Position numbers and translations under genes: made by a program. DNA of 64,000 nt, taken from contig NZ_CP050855.1 in assembly GCF_000821185.2 (NCBI RefSeq), forward strand, positions 1,550,001 through 1,614,000. The letters are read 5' to 3'. Positions 49,045 through 58,402 of the stretch are shown piece by piece. The notes under the pieces were generated by a model. It worked only from the letters and a program-made list of their open reading frames with translations, was not told the DNA's origin and made no database searches. The stretch is from Serratia symbiotica. Its GTDB lineage: Bacteria; Pseudomonadota; Gammaproteobacteria; Enterobacterales; Enterobacteriaceae. Positions within the stretch are counted from its first letter, which is position 1. Each line of letters begins with the position of its first letter.

Positions 49045-49064
49045 GTGATTGTTTAGACAATCAC
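49045..49064. repeat. Paired hairpin, copy 2
   Basis: GTGATTGT-TTAG-ACAATCAC with CAGCAGA before and GACGTGCTG after. Between the copies is another hairpin, AACAGGA...TCCTGTT (49019-49037). Region 48755-49244 has no other gene evident. Confidence 0.6.
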
Positions 49065-49244
49065 GACGTGCTGCTATCTTTATAATTATATAATTTACGG
49101 GATCAGAAAATATCTTTCTATCCGCTAGTGCGAAACATAGCAAGATAGTAAATAAAAAGTGCGGAGCCTATGAGCTTTAGCTCATTAGATGAGAGTTTTT
49201 TTCAAAAAAGTTAAAAAAATCAGATGGAAAGCTTGTGACGCTTT

Positions 49245-49766
49245 TCATTCTTTTTTCATCTTTACCAAGACAGTATCTTCACTGGCTATTTTTACTATCC
49301 CTATCATTGGATGTGGATCTTTATTGACTTTTATCCAGCAAAGTTTTCCGTTATTATTAATAATCTCAGATTCTTTAGATATAATGCACATTTCACCTAA
49401 GTTGACGAAGGGTTCTCCGTAGCTTCCGCCAATTTGTATTAGTTCTGAGTTACTTAAGCTTCTAGCAGTTAGGATAAACAGTGTATCCTCATCCAAATTT
49501 GAGTATTCCGAAAATTGCGGAGGAAACCCTTCCCCTGATTCAATCCACTCACTTGAAACAGTGAACCCCTTTACTTTAAAGAAATCTGCTATGTAGCGAA
49601 GTAGATATGCTTTCCTTTTAGGGATGTTATGGCCTGACTCCCAACGAGTGTATGACGGATAAGATAGCTCTCCACCGTTTTGATTTATATAGGCAACCAC
49701 TTCTTGTGGGGTGGTTGAAGTTGCAGCCCTACAGCACTTGAGTCTTTTTCCTAGGGTATCTAGCAC
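49245..49766 (-). CDS. XRE/S24-like phage-type repressor
   Basis: 173 residues. The N-terminal part (LGKRLKCCRAATSTTPQEVVAYINQNGG, SYTRWESGHNIPKRKAYLL) is a helix-turn-helix domain, and the C-terminal part (MCIISKESEIINNNGKLCWIKVNKDPHPMIGIVKIASEDTVLVKMK) resembles the beta-rich S24-type domain, without the peptidase residues clearly visible. The start could be TTG or ATG at the 5' end. Probably the remnant regulator of a prophage or element; no phage structural genes follow. Confidence 0.7.
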   Translation of the reverse strand: MLDTLGKRLKCCRAATSTTPQEVVAYINQNGGELSYPSYTRWESGHNIPKRKAYLLRYIADFFKVKGFTVSSEWIESGEGFPPQFSEYSNLDEDTLFILTARSLSNSELIQIGGSYGEPFVNLGEMCIISKESEIINNNGKLCWIKVNKDPHPMIGIVKIASEDTVLVKMKKE

Positions 49767-50230
49767 GGTAGCTCTCGCTTCAAGCGAATCTGTGATTATT
49801 AAATATTACAGTAACTTAAATCGCATAAAAACGATTAAAAGTTACATTTATTTTTATTAACGTAAAATTATTGCGTTAATTTGTTGACGTGTGATTCATT
49901 TTTGCTTAACTTAATCCTATAGATGTTAATTATTACTAATCTGTAAGTTGATGTAGCATCCCAATGCGCTATCTGTTGATTTTAAGAATATCCCCCATTG
50001 GGCGCGATATAGGGCGGGCTTTACCCTAATAGGCAACGATGAAAAATTGGTATCTGTTGTACTGTCAGACACAGAATTTAGCTCGATCGCTGATACACCA
50101 CAGCCAGATTTTAAAGATGGCTAACACTGTAAACACCAAAAGCAATAATATTTGCCGCCAGGTTGGTTTTTAAATAGCTTCTCTTTAACCAGCCAAAATA
50201 CCCCTTTCATGAGAACAAATAAGAGAGTGT
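49767..50230. promoter_or_regulatory. Repressor/effector intergenic region with short remnant
   Basis: AT-rich control region next to the repressor gene; a frame at 49958-50124 reads HPNALSVDFKNIPHWARYRA, then GFTLIGNDEKLVSVVLSDTE to a stop but lacks a start (TAG precedes it), so it looks like a decayed phage or plasmid gene. The promoter of the NEL effector should lie in 50130-50225. Confidence 0.4.
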
Positions 50231-52402
50231 ATGCTTCCTGTCAATAACAGCCCTGATTTTCCTTTGCAGACGTATCATCATTCTGCAACGGATACCCCGT
50301 CTTCCGGCAATGTTTCTCAGACTGCCACCGTTCCACTCAGACCAGACGAGTATTATGCCCTCTGGTCTGAGTGGGAAGAAAATGCCCCACCAGGTATGGG
50401 GGAGAAACGGGACATTGCAGTGGCAAGAATGCGCGAGTGTCTGGAAACAGGCAGAAAGTTGCTTAACCTGGCCGAACTACAACTCAGTTCGTTGCCCGAC
50501 TTTCTCCCCCCAGAAATAAATTTACTGAACGTTAGTTGCAATCACCTCTGTAAATTACCTGATAATTTACCGGAGACACTGACCGGCATTAATGCTTCCG
50601 ATAATGAACTTACAGAAATCCCCGTAAATTTACCTCGCGATATTATTTATCTTGTTTTTAAAAAAAATCAGGTGGAAAATATCCCCAGTAATCTACCTGA
50701 TACGATTAGGGATCTTAATTTAGCTGAAAATAGATTATCAACCCTGCCGGATCATTTACCTGATAGCCTGGAGTATTTAGATTTACGAGATAATCAATTT
50801 CACACACTTCCTGCTTCCATCGGGCATCTTCCACCGGAAGTTAATATTTTTGTTGAAGATAATCCGCTGTCAGAACGAACCCTCCGCAGACTCATTCATT
50901 GGGTGCAGATGGCGGATTATAATGGGCCACGGATCTTTTTTTCCCTGTCAGAAGACGGGTCTGATGTCGCGCCCCGTCCCCTGACTGAAGCGGTGAAAGA
51001 CTGGTTGTCAGCACAGTTATCAGACAGCACATGGGCGGCCATTGAAAAGGAGGAAAACGCGGCGACCTTCAGCGCTTTCCTCAGCCGCCTGGGCGAGACC
51101 CGAAACGCGCGAGAAAATCTGGCATTTAAGGCGCAGGTTTCTGACTGGCTGACCCGGCTGGTGGAAACCCCCGCGCTGCGGGAGACAACATTTGCCGTGG
51201 CCCAGGAGGCCACCACAAGCTGCGAAGACAGGGTGACACTCGCCTGGAACGATATGCAGAAAGTGGCGCTGGTGTATGACGTTGAAAACGGTACCTGGGA
51301 TGACAGACTGCCGGAATTAATGACTGCCGGATGCGAGATGTTCCGCCTTGAACAGCTTGAGCAGGCAGCCCGTGACAAGGTTAATACGCTCCGGTTCGTT
51401 GATGAAGTTGAGGTTTACCTGGCATACCAGACCGGCCTGCGCGATGCACTGAGGCTGACCTCTGCGGGAGAAAGAATGCGCTATGGTGACGTCTCCGGCG
51501 TGACGCAGGAAGACCTGGATCGGGCACTGGTACAGGTCAGAGGACGGGAAAAACGGGCGTTTCCCACCTGGCTGGCACAGTGGACCCCCTGGAAAACGGC
51601 ACTGTACCGGACCAGCCCCGGATTTGTCCACAACATGCAGGAGCAGCAGACAAGGATTTTAAACGACCGTTACCAGCACCGCGTGGATGCAGAACTGAGG
51701 GCTGCCGGGGTAGAGGGTATTGCTGATGCCGAAGCTACTGTCGGCAAAAAAGTCTGGGATGAAATGACGGGTGAGAACGATACCGCCCTTACTCGCGCGT
51801 TCCTGCAAAACCGGTACCATGCCCTGATGGCTGATAAGCGACCGGAGCAGGTCCTGAAAGCCGTGAGTGAACTGACTTCGGTTGCTGCCTCCGCCCCTGC
51901 GGTGGCGGCTATGGCAGTCCGACCCGGCAATGTCAACGAGGCCCACCCCGGCAGCCTGCTGGCAACCAGGGTAGCAGCAGGCGGAATGGCTCCCCTTGCA
52001 GAGGCATGGGTTTCTTTATTACACCGGTTGTACGAAAACAAATACCTCGACAAAGAGGAGGTAATATCAGCGCTGCTGCCGCATAAAAAGGAGCACAGCG
52101 TTGCATCCCTCGCTCATGCCATTGCCGGCGCAGCATGGAATTCTGAGGCCGCAACGAAGCTTTGCGCCCTGCTGTCTGACGTTGCCGGCAGCGATGAAAA
52201 TTCACGTCAGGACATCATGGCGCGTCTGTCGCTGAAATTGCCCGGCGACAGGTTCAGTCAGCTTAAGCGTGACCAAGCTGCAGATTTCTACGAACGCGCA
52301 AAAAAGGCAGATAAACTCAGCCGAAATGAAGCGGCCAAGGCACACCTGAAAGAAGGGGGTCTCATTCCGGAAAGCCGGGAACTGCACAGGATGGTCGGGT
52401 AG
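50231..52402 (+). CDS. NEL-family E3 ubiquitin ligase effector (IpaH/SspH-like)
   Basis: 723 residues. Residues 1-75: N-terminal region with secretion/localisation role in relatives. Residues 78-205: about six leucine-rich repeats of the LPxxLP type (LSSLPDFLPPEINLLNVSCN, LSTLPDHLPDSLEYLDLRDN). Residues about 215-500: NEL (novel E3 ligase) domain with the catalytic C-x-D motif CED at Cys331-Asp333. After that a C-terminal extension continues to 723. Such proteins are injected by type III secretion into host cells and transfer ubiquitin to host targets. No secretion genes are in the window. The frame is intact, against a background of decay. Confidence 0.92.
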   Translation: MLPVNNSPDFPLQTYHHSATDTPSSGNVSQTATVPLRPDEYYALWSEWEENAPPGMGEKRDIAVARMRECLETGRKLLNLAELQLSSLPDFLPPEINLLNVSCNHLCKLPDNLPETLTGINASDNELTEIPVNLPRDIIYLVFKKNQVENIPSNLPDTIRDLNLAENRLSTLPDHLPDSLEYLDLRDNQFHTLPASIGHLPPEVNIFVEDNPLSERTLRRLIHWVQMADYNGPRIFFSLSEDGSDVAPRPLTEAVKDWLSAQLSDSTWAAIEKEENAATFSAFLSRLGETRNARENLAFKAQVSDWLTRLVETPALRETTFAVAQEATTSCEDRVTLAWNDMQKVALVYDVENGTWDDRLPELMTAGCEMFRLEQLEQAARDKVNTLRFVDEVEVYLAYQTGLRDALRLTSAGERMRYGDVSGVTQEDLDRALVQVRGREKRAFPTWLAQWTPWKTALYRTSPGFVHNMQEQQTRILNDRYQHRVDAELRAAGVEGIADAEATVGKKVWDEMTGENDTALTRAFLQNRYHALMADKRPEQVLKAVSELTSVAASAPAVAAMAVRPGNVNEAHPGSLLATRVAAGGMAPLAEAWVSLLHRLYENKYLDKEEVISALLPHKKEHSVASLAHAIAGAAWNSEAATKLCALLSDVAGSDENSRQDIMARLSLKLPGDRFSQLKRDQAADFYERAKKADKLSRNEAAKAHLKEGGLIPESRELHRMVG

Positions 52403-52412
52403 TAGCGCATTG

Positions 52413-52440
52413 CCCCCTAAGAACGGGGGGTTCTAGGGGG
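52413..52440 (+). terminator. Hairpin after NEL effector
   Basis: CCCCCTAAGAAC / GGTTCTAGGGGG forms a very stable stem 10 bp past the stop; no strong U-tract follows. Confidence 0.7.
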
Positions 52441-52718
52441 TTGACGCTCAACGGAACGGTTTCACACGTTAAGGATTTTTTGTCTGATAAATCATAATAA
52501 TATGGACAGTAAATACCAGGATCGAAATGAAGTCTTTTAAGTCGGAAAACGGCAAATAGTGTACACGCATGCCTGTTAATCGATTTTTCAGACGGTTTTT
52601 TCGCCTAAACGTGAGTTTTCGTTCGACTGAGCATTAGCCCCCAACTACTAGCAAGACGCAACGCGGCGAGTATGTCTTGCTGAGGAGGCGGGATTTCACG
52701 GATGTTGACGTTGGTATG
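52441..52718. other. Intergenic region, no gene
   Basis: 278 bp between the effector hairpin and the IS5-type fragment, without recognisable features. Confidence 0.4.
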
Positions 52719-52850
52719 GGCTTTGTTGAATAAATCGAACTTTTGCTGAGTTGAAGGATCAGATCACGCATTCCCTGATAACGCAGGCAGTCCCGTGGCT
52801 AAACAGAAGTTCAGAGTCACCCACTGGCACACTTATAACAAAGCCCTCTT
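52719..52850 (+). mobile_element. IS5-family (IS903-like) left-end fragment
   Basis: Begins with the terminal sequence GGCTTTGTTGAATAAATC and includes the transposase start MAKQKFRVTHWHTYNKALL, which then breaks off where the abi gene's end lies. About 130 bp of an element that should exceed 1 kb. Confidence 0.75.
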
Positions 52851-53796
52851 AAGCCTGTGTAGGCGGTTTAAGAGGGCGTGTCCAGAGCGGATCAAGTTTC
52901 CATCCCTCGATGAAGCCCATTTTTTGCCATGTCACACAGCTAGGTTTATCGGCCATCAAAGTTTCCAACTGGCTCTTTAGGCCATCAGACCATGAAACCT
53001 GATCCGAGAGATATTTTAAGACCACAAGTCGGCTGTAAAGCGTTTGCGGTTTGCTCATATGGTTTTCATATCCTTTAAGTGTTCTTGGTGGGAAAGCCTT
53101 GAAAGAACGGTTCCATATACGATTATGGTGTGCGGCCAAATTTCGTAAATGGCTTAAAGTATGGAACCATGAGGCCATAACTTCTGCACTTCGTATATTA
53201 AATTTTTGTGCAATATTTTTTTGATCGTAGTGATGAAGGTTTTTATAAATTCTCGACCATGCACCGAAACTGAGTGTCTCTGTAATCATCCAGGAAGGCG
53301 GATATTTCGGATGATCATATGTTGCCTTGTAATGGTCTATAAAAATTTCCTTTGAGGCTCTGATTTGCTTAAAGAAATCTTCATAATTATATTCATTATT
53401 AAGGTTAGTTAGGTTCATAAACCAGTGGCAACCGTACTTTTCACTCATATATTCAGAAAGGCAGGTTCGCAGGCCAATCTCGACTTTCTGAATTTTCTCC
53501 AGAACAATTAGGCGTAGTTTTCTGTCAAATTCATACAGTTCTATAACATTTTCTAGAGTTGTTCCCGGTAAGAAAATTTTAGGCTCTTGTATCTGAGGCT
53601 TTCTATCCTGAGTCATACAATAGTAAGGGATAAAATATCCCCTTAACCTGTAATAGCCAATAAATGTAAGCACAGTTTTAGCGGCATTATCATCAGCGAT
53701 GATTAAACCTCTGAGACGCAGCTTTGAAATCAATGCTTCACTTGTTTCGGGAGGTTTTTGGTATATGCGAGGTCTATTAGTCGGATGAAGTGCCAT
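52849..53796 (-). CDS. Abi_2-family abortive infection protein (HEPN)
   Basis: 315 residues from ATG 53796 (MALHPTNRPRIYQKPP), preceded by AAAGGA. It belongs to the AbiD/AbiF-like Abi_2 family: RLRGLIIADDNAAKTVLTFIGYYRLRGYFIPY, ELYEFDRKLRLIVLEKIQKVEIGLRTCLSEYM, and the HEPN RNase motif SHLRNLAAHHNRIWNR (R-x4-H). Such proteins stop phage growth by acting on RNA. Transcription starts behind a short leader with its own terminator (53826-53881). Its 3' end abuts the IS5 fragment, but the protein seems complete. Confidence 0.9.
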   Translation of the reverse strand: MALHPTNRPRIYQKPPETSEALISKLRLRGLIIADDNAAKTVLTFIGYYRLRGYFIPYYCMTQDRKPQIQEPKIFLPGTTLENVIELYEFDRKLRLIVLEKIQKVEIGLRTCLSEYMSEKYGCHWFMNLTNLNNEYNYEDFFKQIRASKEIFIDHYKATYDHPKYPPSWMITETLSFGAWSRIYKNLHHYDQKNIAQKFNIRSAEVMASWFHTLSHLRNLAAHHNRIWNRSFKAFPPRTLKGYENHMSKPQTLYSRLVVLKYLSDQVSWSDGLKSQLETLMADKPSCVTWQKMGFIEGWKLDPLWTRPLKPPTQA

Positions 53797-53825
53797 CGCG
53801 TCCTTTCCACTCAAAGAAATTAAGC

Positions 53826-53917
53826 AAAAAAAACCCGCCATAATGCGCATCTGAGTGAGACTAGGCGTGGCGGGTGTACTTGCACCTATAATAGCCTACT
53901 ATTGACGAATAAGTCAA
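53826..53917 (-). ncRNA. Promoter and short leader RNA ahead of abi
   Basis: On the minus strand: -35 TTGACT (53917-53912), 18-bp spacer, -10 TATTAT (53893-53888). Transcription should begin near 53881. The transcript can fold CCCGCCA (53874-53868) with TGGCGGG (53840-53834) over a 27-base loop containing AGTCTCACTCAGATGCGC, and eight U residues follow (53833-53826). So a roughly 55-nt RNA ends 30 bp before the abi start codon. It may be an attenuator or a separate RNA partner. Confidence 0.65.
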
Positions 53918-53983
53918 CCCAATACGGTATGACCAAGCTTCAACCCAACCGACAGGCGTAACTCCAGCACTTTTGTAACTGAG

Positions 53984-54009
53984 TTCGGTAAAACCCGCAG
54001 TTTACCGAA
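53984..54009. repeat. Inverted repeat TTCGGTAAA/TTTACCGAA
   Basis: A perfect 9-bp stem with an eight-base loop between abi and the Tn3 remnant. Two direct copies of CTATATGTTGT follow (about 54055 and 54090). These may be binding sites or an end of the Tn3-type element. Confidence 0.5.
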
Positions 54010-54177
54010 CCGCCCCCCAGCCTCGTCACTTATCCCCCGCTTCTGTGGATAACGCTATATGTTGTATCGGTCATCGCTGATAGACATACTATATGTTGTG
54101 TTGGGTGGGGCATTCCATGGGCCGGTGGCTTTCCCCTACCCCGGTTCGGTATTAGGTTTTACTTCCATAAAGTATGT

Positions 54178-54405
54178 ATTAACCGATATGATAATCGCCT
54201 ATCAAAATGATGTGCTCCCAACCTAACGGCGACAAATGCGACAGCAGGGCTGAGTTATAATAAATAATAATGATGTTGAGCAGCCGCCCGCCCTGATTGC
54301 TGATTTCCAGCTCAATATCGTTCTGACCCGTCATCTCTTTTTTGCCACTGACCCGTGCGATCGCTGAGCGAAGCTGATGCCAGGATTCGATGCGATTTTT
54401 CTACC
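54178..54405 (-). pseudogene. Tn3-family transposase TnpA, C-terminal fragment
   Basis: The minus strand reads NRIESWHQLRSAIARVSGKK, EMTGQNDIELEISNQGGRLL, NIIIIYYNSALLSHLSPLGW and ends EHIILIGDYHIG-stop. This is the conserved end of Tn3-family TnpA, including ELEISNQ and IIYYNSALLSHL, with an internal deletion before the last motif. About 75 of nearly 1000 residues remain. It points to a Tn3-type transposon whose resolvase lies at 58403. Confidence 0.8.
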
Positions 54406-54445
54406 GATGGCTGTTTCTGGTAATCTGTGTTATGAATGACCATAG

Positions 54446-56053
54446 TTCATTATATTTTTCTATTCTCTCATCATCGAAACTATCAACCTGCTTATACCCG
54501 TAGGTACTCAACTCACTATGGATCATGCTATTCCCGCCGCAGATGTGGGATTATTAACACTGATTTGTATTGGCCTTTTTCTCTTTACTTTACTACGCGT
54601 GGCGTTGAGTGCATTGCGTTCATGGTCCTCACTGGTGATGACGACGCTTATCAATGTTCAATGGCAGTCAGGGCTCTTTACTCATTTACTTAGGCTACCT
54701 CTGAGCTATTTTGAGCGGCGCAAGTTGGATGATATTCAGTCTCGTTTTGGGTCGCTGAATACGCTTCGGGAAACCTTTACCAGTAGTATTGTTGGGGCAC
54801 TCATCGATGGAACGATGGTGATTTGTGTCATCGTGATGATGGTACTTTATGGCGGCTGGCTTACGGGGGTTGTTATCGGCTTTACCGCGTTATATATCCT
54901 GACCAGACTTCTCACCTACAGTACCTATCGTGAATTATCGGAAGAAACCCTCATCAGAGATGCTCGCACCCGATCTTATTTCATGGAAACGTTGTATGGT
55001 ATCGCGACTGTTAAAATGCAAGGGTTAAGTGAACGACGTGCTGCCCACTGGCTAAATCTTGAAATTGACACGATCAACACTGAAATAAAAATCACAAAAA
55101 TGGATCTGCTTTTTGGTGGTGTAAACTCCTTTATCATTGCCTGCGAACAGATAGCCATGCTATGGCTAGGTTCAAAACTCGTCATGGAAAACGCGATGAC
55201 GATTGGGATGTTCATCGCTTTCGGTGTTTTCAGGGAACAATTTGCCGACAGAATCTGGTCACTCACCAATTTTCTGATGAGGTTGCGTATGATGCACCTT
55301 CATAACGAACGTGTATCCGATATTGCGCTGAACAAAAGGGAAACGAAAAAGCCTGACAGTGAAATAATAAATACCATGCAACCCGTTGCGCTGGAAGCCT
55401 GTGCGCTGAGCTATCGTTATGATGACCATTCCTCTGATGTTTTTCGTGGACTCTCTTTTCGGGTTTCCGCTGGAGAAAGTGTGGCGATTACGGGGCCATC
55501 AGGAGTGGGGAAAACAACGCTTATGAGGGTCCTTTGTTGGTTATTTGAACCAGGAGCGGGGTCTGTCATGATCGACGGTTATGACATTCAACAACTGGGT
55601 TTAAATAACTATCGTAAAATCATCGGCTGCGTTATGCAGGATGACAAGTTATTTTCTGGTTCAATAAGAGAAAATCTTTGTGGGTTCGATGATAAATCTG
55701 ATAACGACTGGATGGAAGTATGCGCCCGAGCCAGCTATATCCATGATGTGATCGTAAACATGCCGATGGGATACGATACCTTAATTGGTGAACTCGGTGA
55801 GGGATTATCGGGGGGACAGAAACAACGAATCTTTATTGCGCGTGCGCTGTATCGTAAACCCGGAATTTTATTTATGGATGAAGCGACCAGCGCGCTGGAC
55901 GAGGAGAGTGAGAATTATGTCAATAAAGCCATCAAAAAGTTAAACATCACGAGAATTATCATTGCTCACAGAAAATCAACTATCGCATCCGCTGAACGTG
56001 TGGTTCGACTAACGCCGCTGACAGAATCACATGATGGACTCTGGCCGAAATGA
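54446..56053 (+). CDS. CvaB-type ABC peptide exporter, N-terminus missing
   Basis: Homology begins at about 54446 in the frame of the ATG at 54518 (INLLIPVGTQLTMDHAIPAA), just right of two in-frame stops. The transmembrane domain (VALSALRSWSSLVMTTLINV, LSYFERRKLDDIQSRFGSLN) and ATPase domain (Walker A TGPSGVGKTTLM, signature LSGGQKQR, Walker B LFMDEATSALDEESE) are complete. Close relatives such as CvaB carry about 170 further N-terminal residues: a C39 peptidase that cleaves double-glycine leaders, and the first helix. These are lost. It ends overlapping the peptidase start (ATGA). Confidence 0.88.
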   Translation, partial: FIIFFYSLIIETINLLIPVGTQLTMDHAIPAADVGLLTLICIGLFLFTLLRVALSALRSWSSLVMTTLINVQWQSGLFTHLLRLPLSYFERRKLDDIQSRFGSLNTLRETFTSSIVGALIDGTMVICVIVMMVLYGGWLTGVVIGFTALYILTRLLTYSTYRELSEETLIRDARTRSYFMETLYGIATVKMQGLSERRAAHWLNLEIDTINTEIKITKMDLLFGGVNSFIIACEQIAMLWLGSKLVMENAMTIGMFIAFGVFREQFADRIWSLTNFLMRLRMMHLHNERVSDIALNKRETKKPDSEIINTMQPVALEACALSYRYDDHSSDVFRGLSFRVSAGESVAITGPSGVGKTTLMRVLCWLFEPGAGSVMIDGYDIQQLGLNNYRKIIGCVMQDDKLFSGSIRENLCGFDDKSDNDWMEVCARASYIHDVIVNMPMGYDTLIGELGEGLSGGQKQRIFIARALYRKPGILFMDEATSALDEESENYVNKAIKKLNITRIIIAHRKSTIASAERVVRLTPLTESHDGLWPK

Positions 56054-58155
56054 AAGATCGTCTGATACAAATAATAAAACTCTTCGGTAAGCCGGTATTA
56101 TTGGTTTCCCTTACCCTGCCCGGCTGTCTCATTTTTGCTCATGCTAACGAAAAGAGCTATGAGGATAACATGGACTCTTATAGCTGGATGGAAACCCAGC
56201 CACAACATACTGCACGTTGGTTAAGCGAACGTTCAGACCTGGCAGTTAACATGCTTCATGCCCTTCCCTGGAGAAACTCGCTGGCGAAAAGGTTAAATCA
56301 GTTAGTCAGTACGGCTCCCACTATTTCTGATATTTATGATGCGGGAGAAAATCGTTTTTATCTGCGCTCAACCCCTGAACATCCTTATCTGCGACTGTAT
56401 GTGAAGCAAAAAGGAATGCCTGAACGTGTGATAATCGATCCTCCTGTTGGTTACAGGATTAACTTTTTTACCCCTTCCCATGATGGTCGCTCCGTGGCGT
56501 TTGGGTTATCAAAAAACGGAATTGAAAGCACTGATATCAGAGTTATCCGGGTTGCTGATAACGTCGTAATAGACGACCATATCCCCGCCGTTCGCTACCC
56601 TAATGTTGTCTGGGCTGCGGATAATCAGTCGTTTTATTACAGCCAGAATGCCACCAATCAGGATTCAGGCCGTCAAACCTGTGGCAAGGTCTACCTTCAT
56701 CATTTAGAGAGCCACAGGGATGTTATGACATTTGACTGGCATGCTATTCCGGAGCTCGCACAAAAATCATGTGAAAACGCTAATCTATACGCCTCTCCTG
56801 ATTCTGAATACCTGATTGTTAATATTTCAAAATCAATCAGCGGTTATGGGGGATATCTTTTCTTCGCAAAAAAATGCGCGGGAGACCATGGCAGCCTTAC
56901 CTGGAAAAAAATCGTTGATGCTGATAAAAATGTCTCTGCCTTTGTCTATTCCAGTCGATGGATTTATCTGGCGAGTTATAATTCCTCATCCGGTTATAAT
57001 ATCTCTCGGGTTGATCTGGACTCACCAGCATCCCCCGGGGAACCAGTGATGAGTTGGTCCAATGGGGAGCTAACGCAGCTAAGCATCAGCCCTGATTCCC
57101 TCTATGTGGTCTATCATGAGGCCGGCAACAGTAAATTCATGCGTATCTCGTTTGCTGACATAAAACAACCTCAGTCAATTCCTGTCCCTTCAGATGAAAA
57201 TGTGAGTGCTGTATTCGCCAGCAGTGACAGTCAGCATATTCTCTTCACCCGACAGGGCTGGATTAACCCCCCCGTTATTTATCAATATCTCCCTGAGACT
57301 AACTCTATCCTGGATACGAAGCTTATACAGCCGATAAACCAGCCGCTGACAGACTATATGACTGAAGAAAAATGGGTGACTACAAAGGATAATATTCGCG
57401 TCCCGCTAACTTTAATTTACCGAAAAGGGATTAAGCGCACGGGGACGAATCCCACCTGGTTGACAGCTTACGGCGCTTATGGCGTCAGTTCGTTTCCTGA
57501 ATTCGATCTGTCCCGTTTGCTCTGGCTTGAACAGGATGGCATCCTCGCGATCGCGCATGTACGTGGAGGCGGTGAGCTGGGGCCAGCATGGCATGAAGGA
57601 GGAAAAGAAAATAAAAAAGAGAATTCCATAACAGATTTTATTCATTGTGCTGAGTTCCTTATCGATAATCATTACACCTCGCCGTCGAAACTTGCGATCA
57701 GCGGCGAGAGCGCAGGGGGAATAATCATGGGTATGGCTCTCACCCGTCGCCCGGAACTGTTCTCCGCTGTGGCTATAGATGTTGGGATGCTCAACACGAG
57801 TCGACTGGATAAAATTCCTATAGGGGTGATGAACTATGAAGAACTGGGTTCACCGTTGACACCGTCAGGCATGCAGAGTTTATTGAAAATAGATGCTTAC
57901 CGGCATCTTAAACTAGGGAAAAATTATCCTCCCGTCCTGTTAACAGTTGGCCTGCAGGATCAGCGAGTATCTCCCTGGCAAACAGCTAAATTCGCCGCCC
58001 GTTTACAGGCGATAAACACGCCACAAGATGTGCTGGTATTAGCTTACCGCCGGGGAGGACACAGTGCTGCTACCTATGCAGAAGCCGATTCAAAATTAGT
58101 CGACGTAGTAAGTTTCTTTATCTGGAAAACCGGACTTCAGTTTTATGAAAAGTGA
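56050..58155 (+). CDS. Secreted prolyl oligopeptidase (family S9)
   Basis: 701 residues. Signal peptide at the N-terminus (LFGKPVLLVSLTLPGCLIFAHA). A beta-propeller domain (about 75-415) precedes the alpha/beta-hydrolase domain with TAYGAYGVSSFPEF, HVRGGGELGPAWHEGG, catalytic Ser in SGESAGGII, Asp in GLQDQRVSPWQ and His in RRGGHSAAT. The frame overlaps the exporter by 4 bp, so the two are translationally coupled. Lasso-peptide isopeptidases belong to the same fold, but the link to a peptide here is not shown; no precursor gene was found. Confidence 0.92.
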   Translation: MKDRLIQIIKLFGKPVLLVSLTLPGCLIFAHANEKSYEDNMDSYSWMETQPQHTARWLSERSDLAVNMLHALPWRNSLAKRLNQLVSTAPTISDIYDAGENRFYLRSTPEHPYLRLYVKQKGMPERVIIDPPVGYRINFFTPSHDGRSVAFGLSKNGIESTDIRVIRVADNVVIDDHIPAVRYPNVVWAADNQSFYYSQNATNQDSGRQTCGKVYLHHLESHRDVMTFDWHAIPELAQKSCENANLYASPDSEYLIVNISKSISGYGGYLFFAKKCAGDHGSLTWKKIVDADKNVSAFVYSSRWIYLASYNSSSGYNISRVDLDSPASPGEPVMSWSNGELTQLSISPDSLYVVYHEAGNSKFMRISFADIKQPQSIPVPSDENVSAVFASSDSQHILFTRQGWINPPVIYQYLPETNSILDTKLIQPINQPLTDYMTEEKWVTTKDNIRVPLTLIYRKGIKRTGTNPTWLTAYGAYGVSSFPEFDLSRLLWLEQDGILAIAHVRGGGELGPAWHEGGKENKKENSITDFIHCAEFLIDNHYTSPSKLAISGESAGGIIMGMALTRRPELFSAVAIDVGMLNTSRLDKIPIGVMNYEELGSPLTPSGMQSLLKIDAYRHLKLGKNYPPVLLTVGLQDQRVSPWQTAKFAARLQAINTPQDVLVLAYRRGGHSAATYAEADSKLVDVVSFFIWKTGLQFYEK

Positions 58156-58402
58156 AAGCTGCATCTTTTACAGGGGGGGCTGCTTCTTTCCTGTTAATTG
58201 AGGGATCTAGTTCAGGATTTTACGCAGGAACCTCAGTTTTTTTCCGTTGAAATTTTCGTAAGTGTGTATCGGAGGTCATATTGACCGATTTGTGTTATTC
58301 ATCAGACGATATGACATTTGATGGCAGCGGTTTGCTGACCATGAAACCATCACTTTGCCTGTTGTTTCGCATGAGCGTTCCTGGGGGCTTCGACCCTCAT
58401 AT
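58156..58402. other. Peptidase-resolvase intergenic region
   Basis: 247 bp, no gene found. No double-glycine leader peptide was visible in the frames I checked. Confidence 0.4.

Noticed and set aside
49958..50124. Small phage gene between repressor and effector
   Set aside because: Preceded by an in-frame stop and lacking a start; kept only as a remnant note.
51317..52387. Long minus-strand frames opposite the NEL gene
   Set aside because: Shadows of a GC-rich coding strand; the plus strand has clear LRR and NEL motifs.
56050..58155. Lasso-peptide cluster
   Set aside because: No precursor, cyclase (B/C) genes or RRE protein nearby; only the exporter/S9 pair is similar, so it is kept as a hypothesis.
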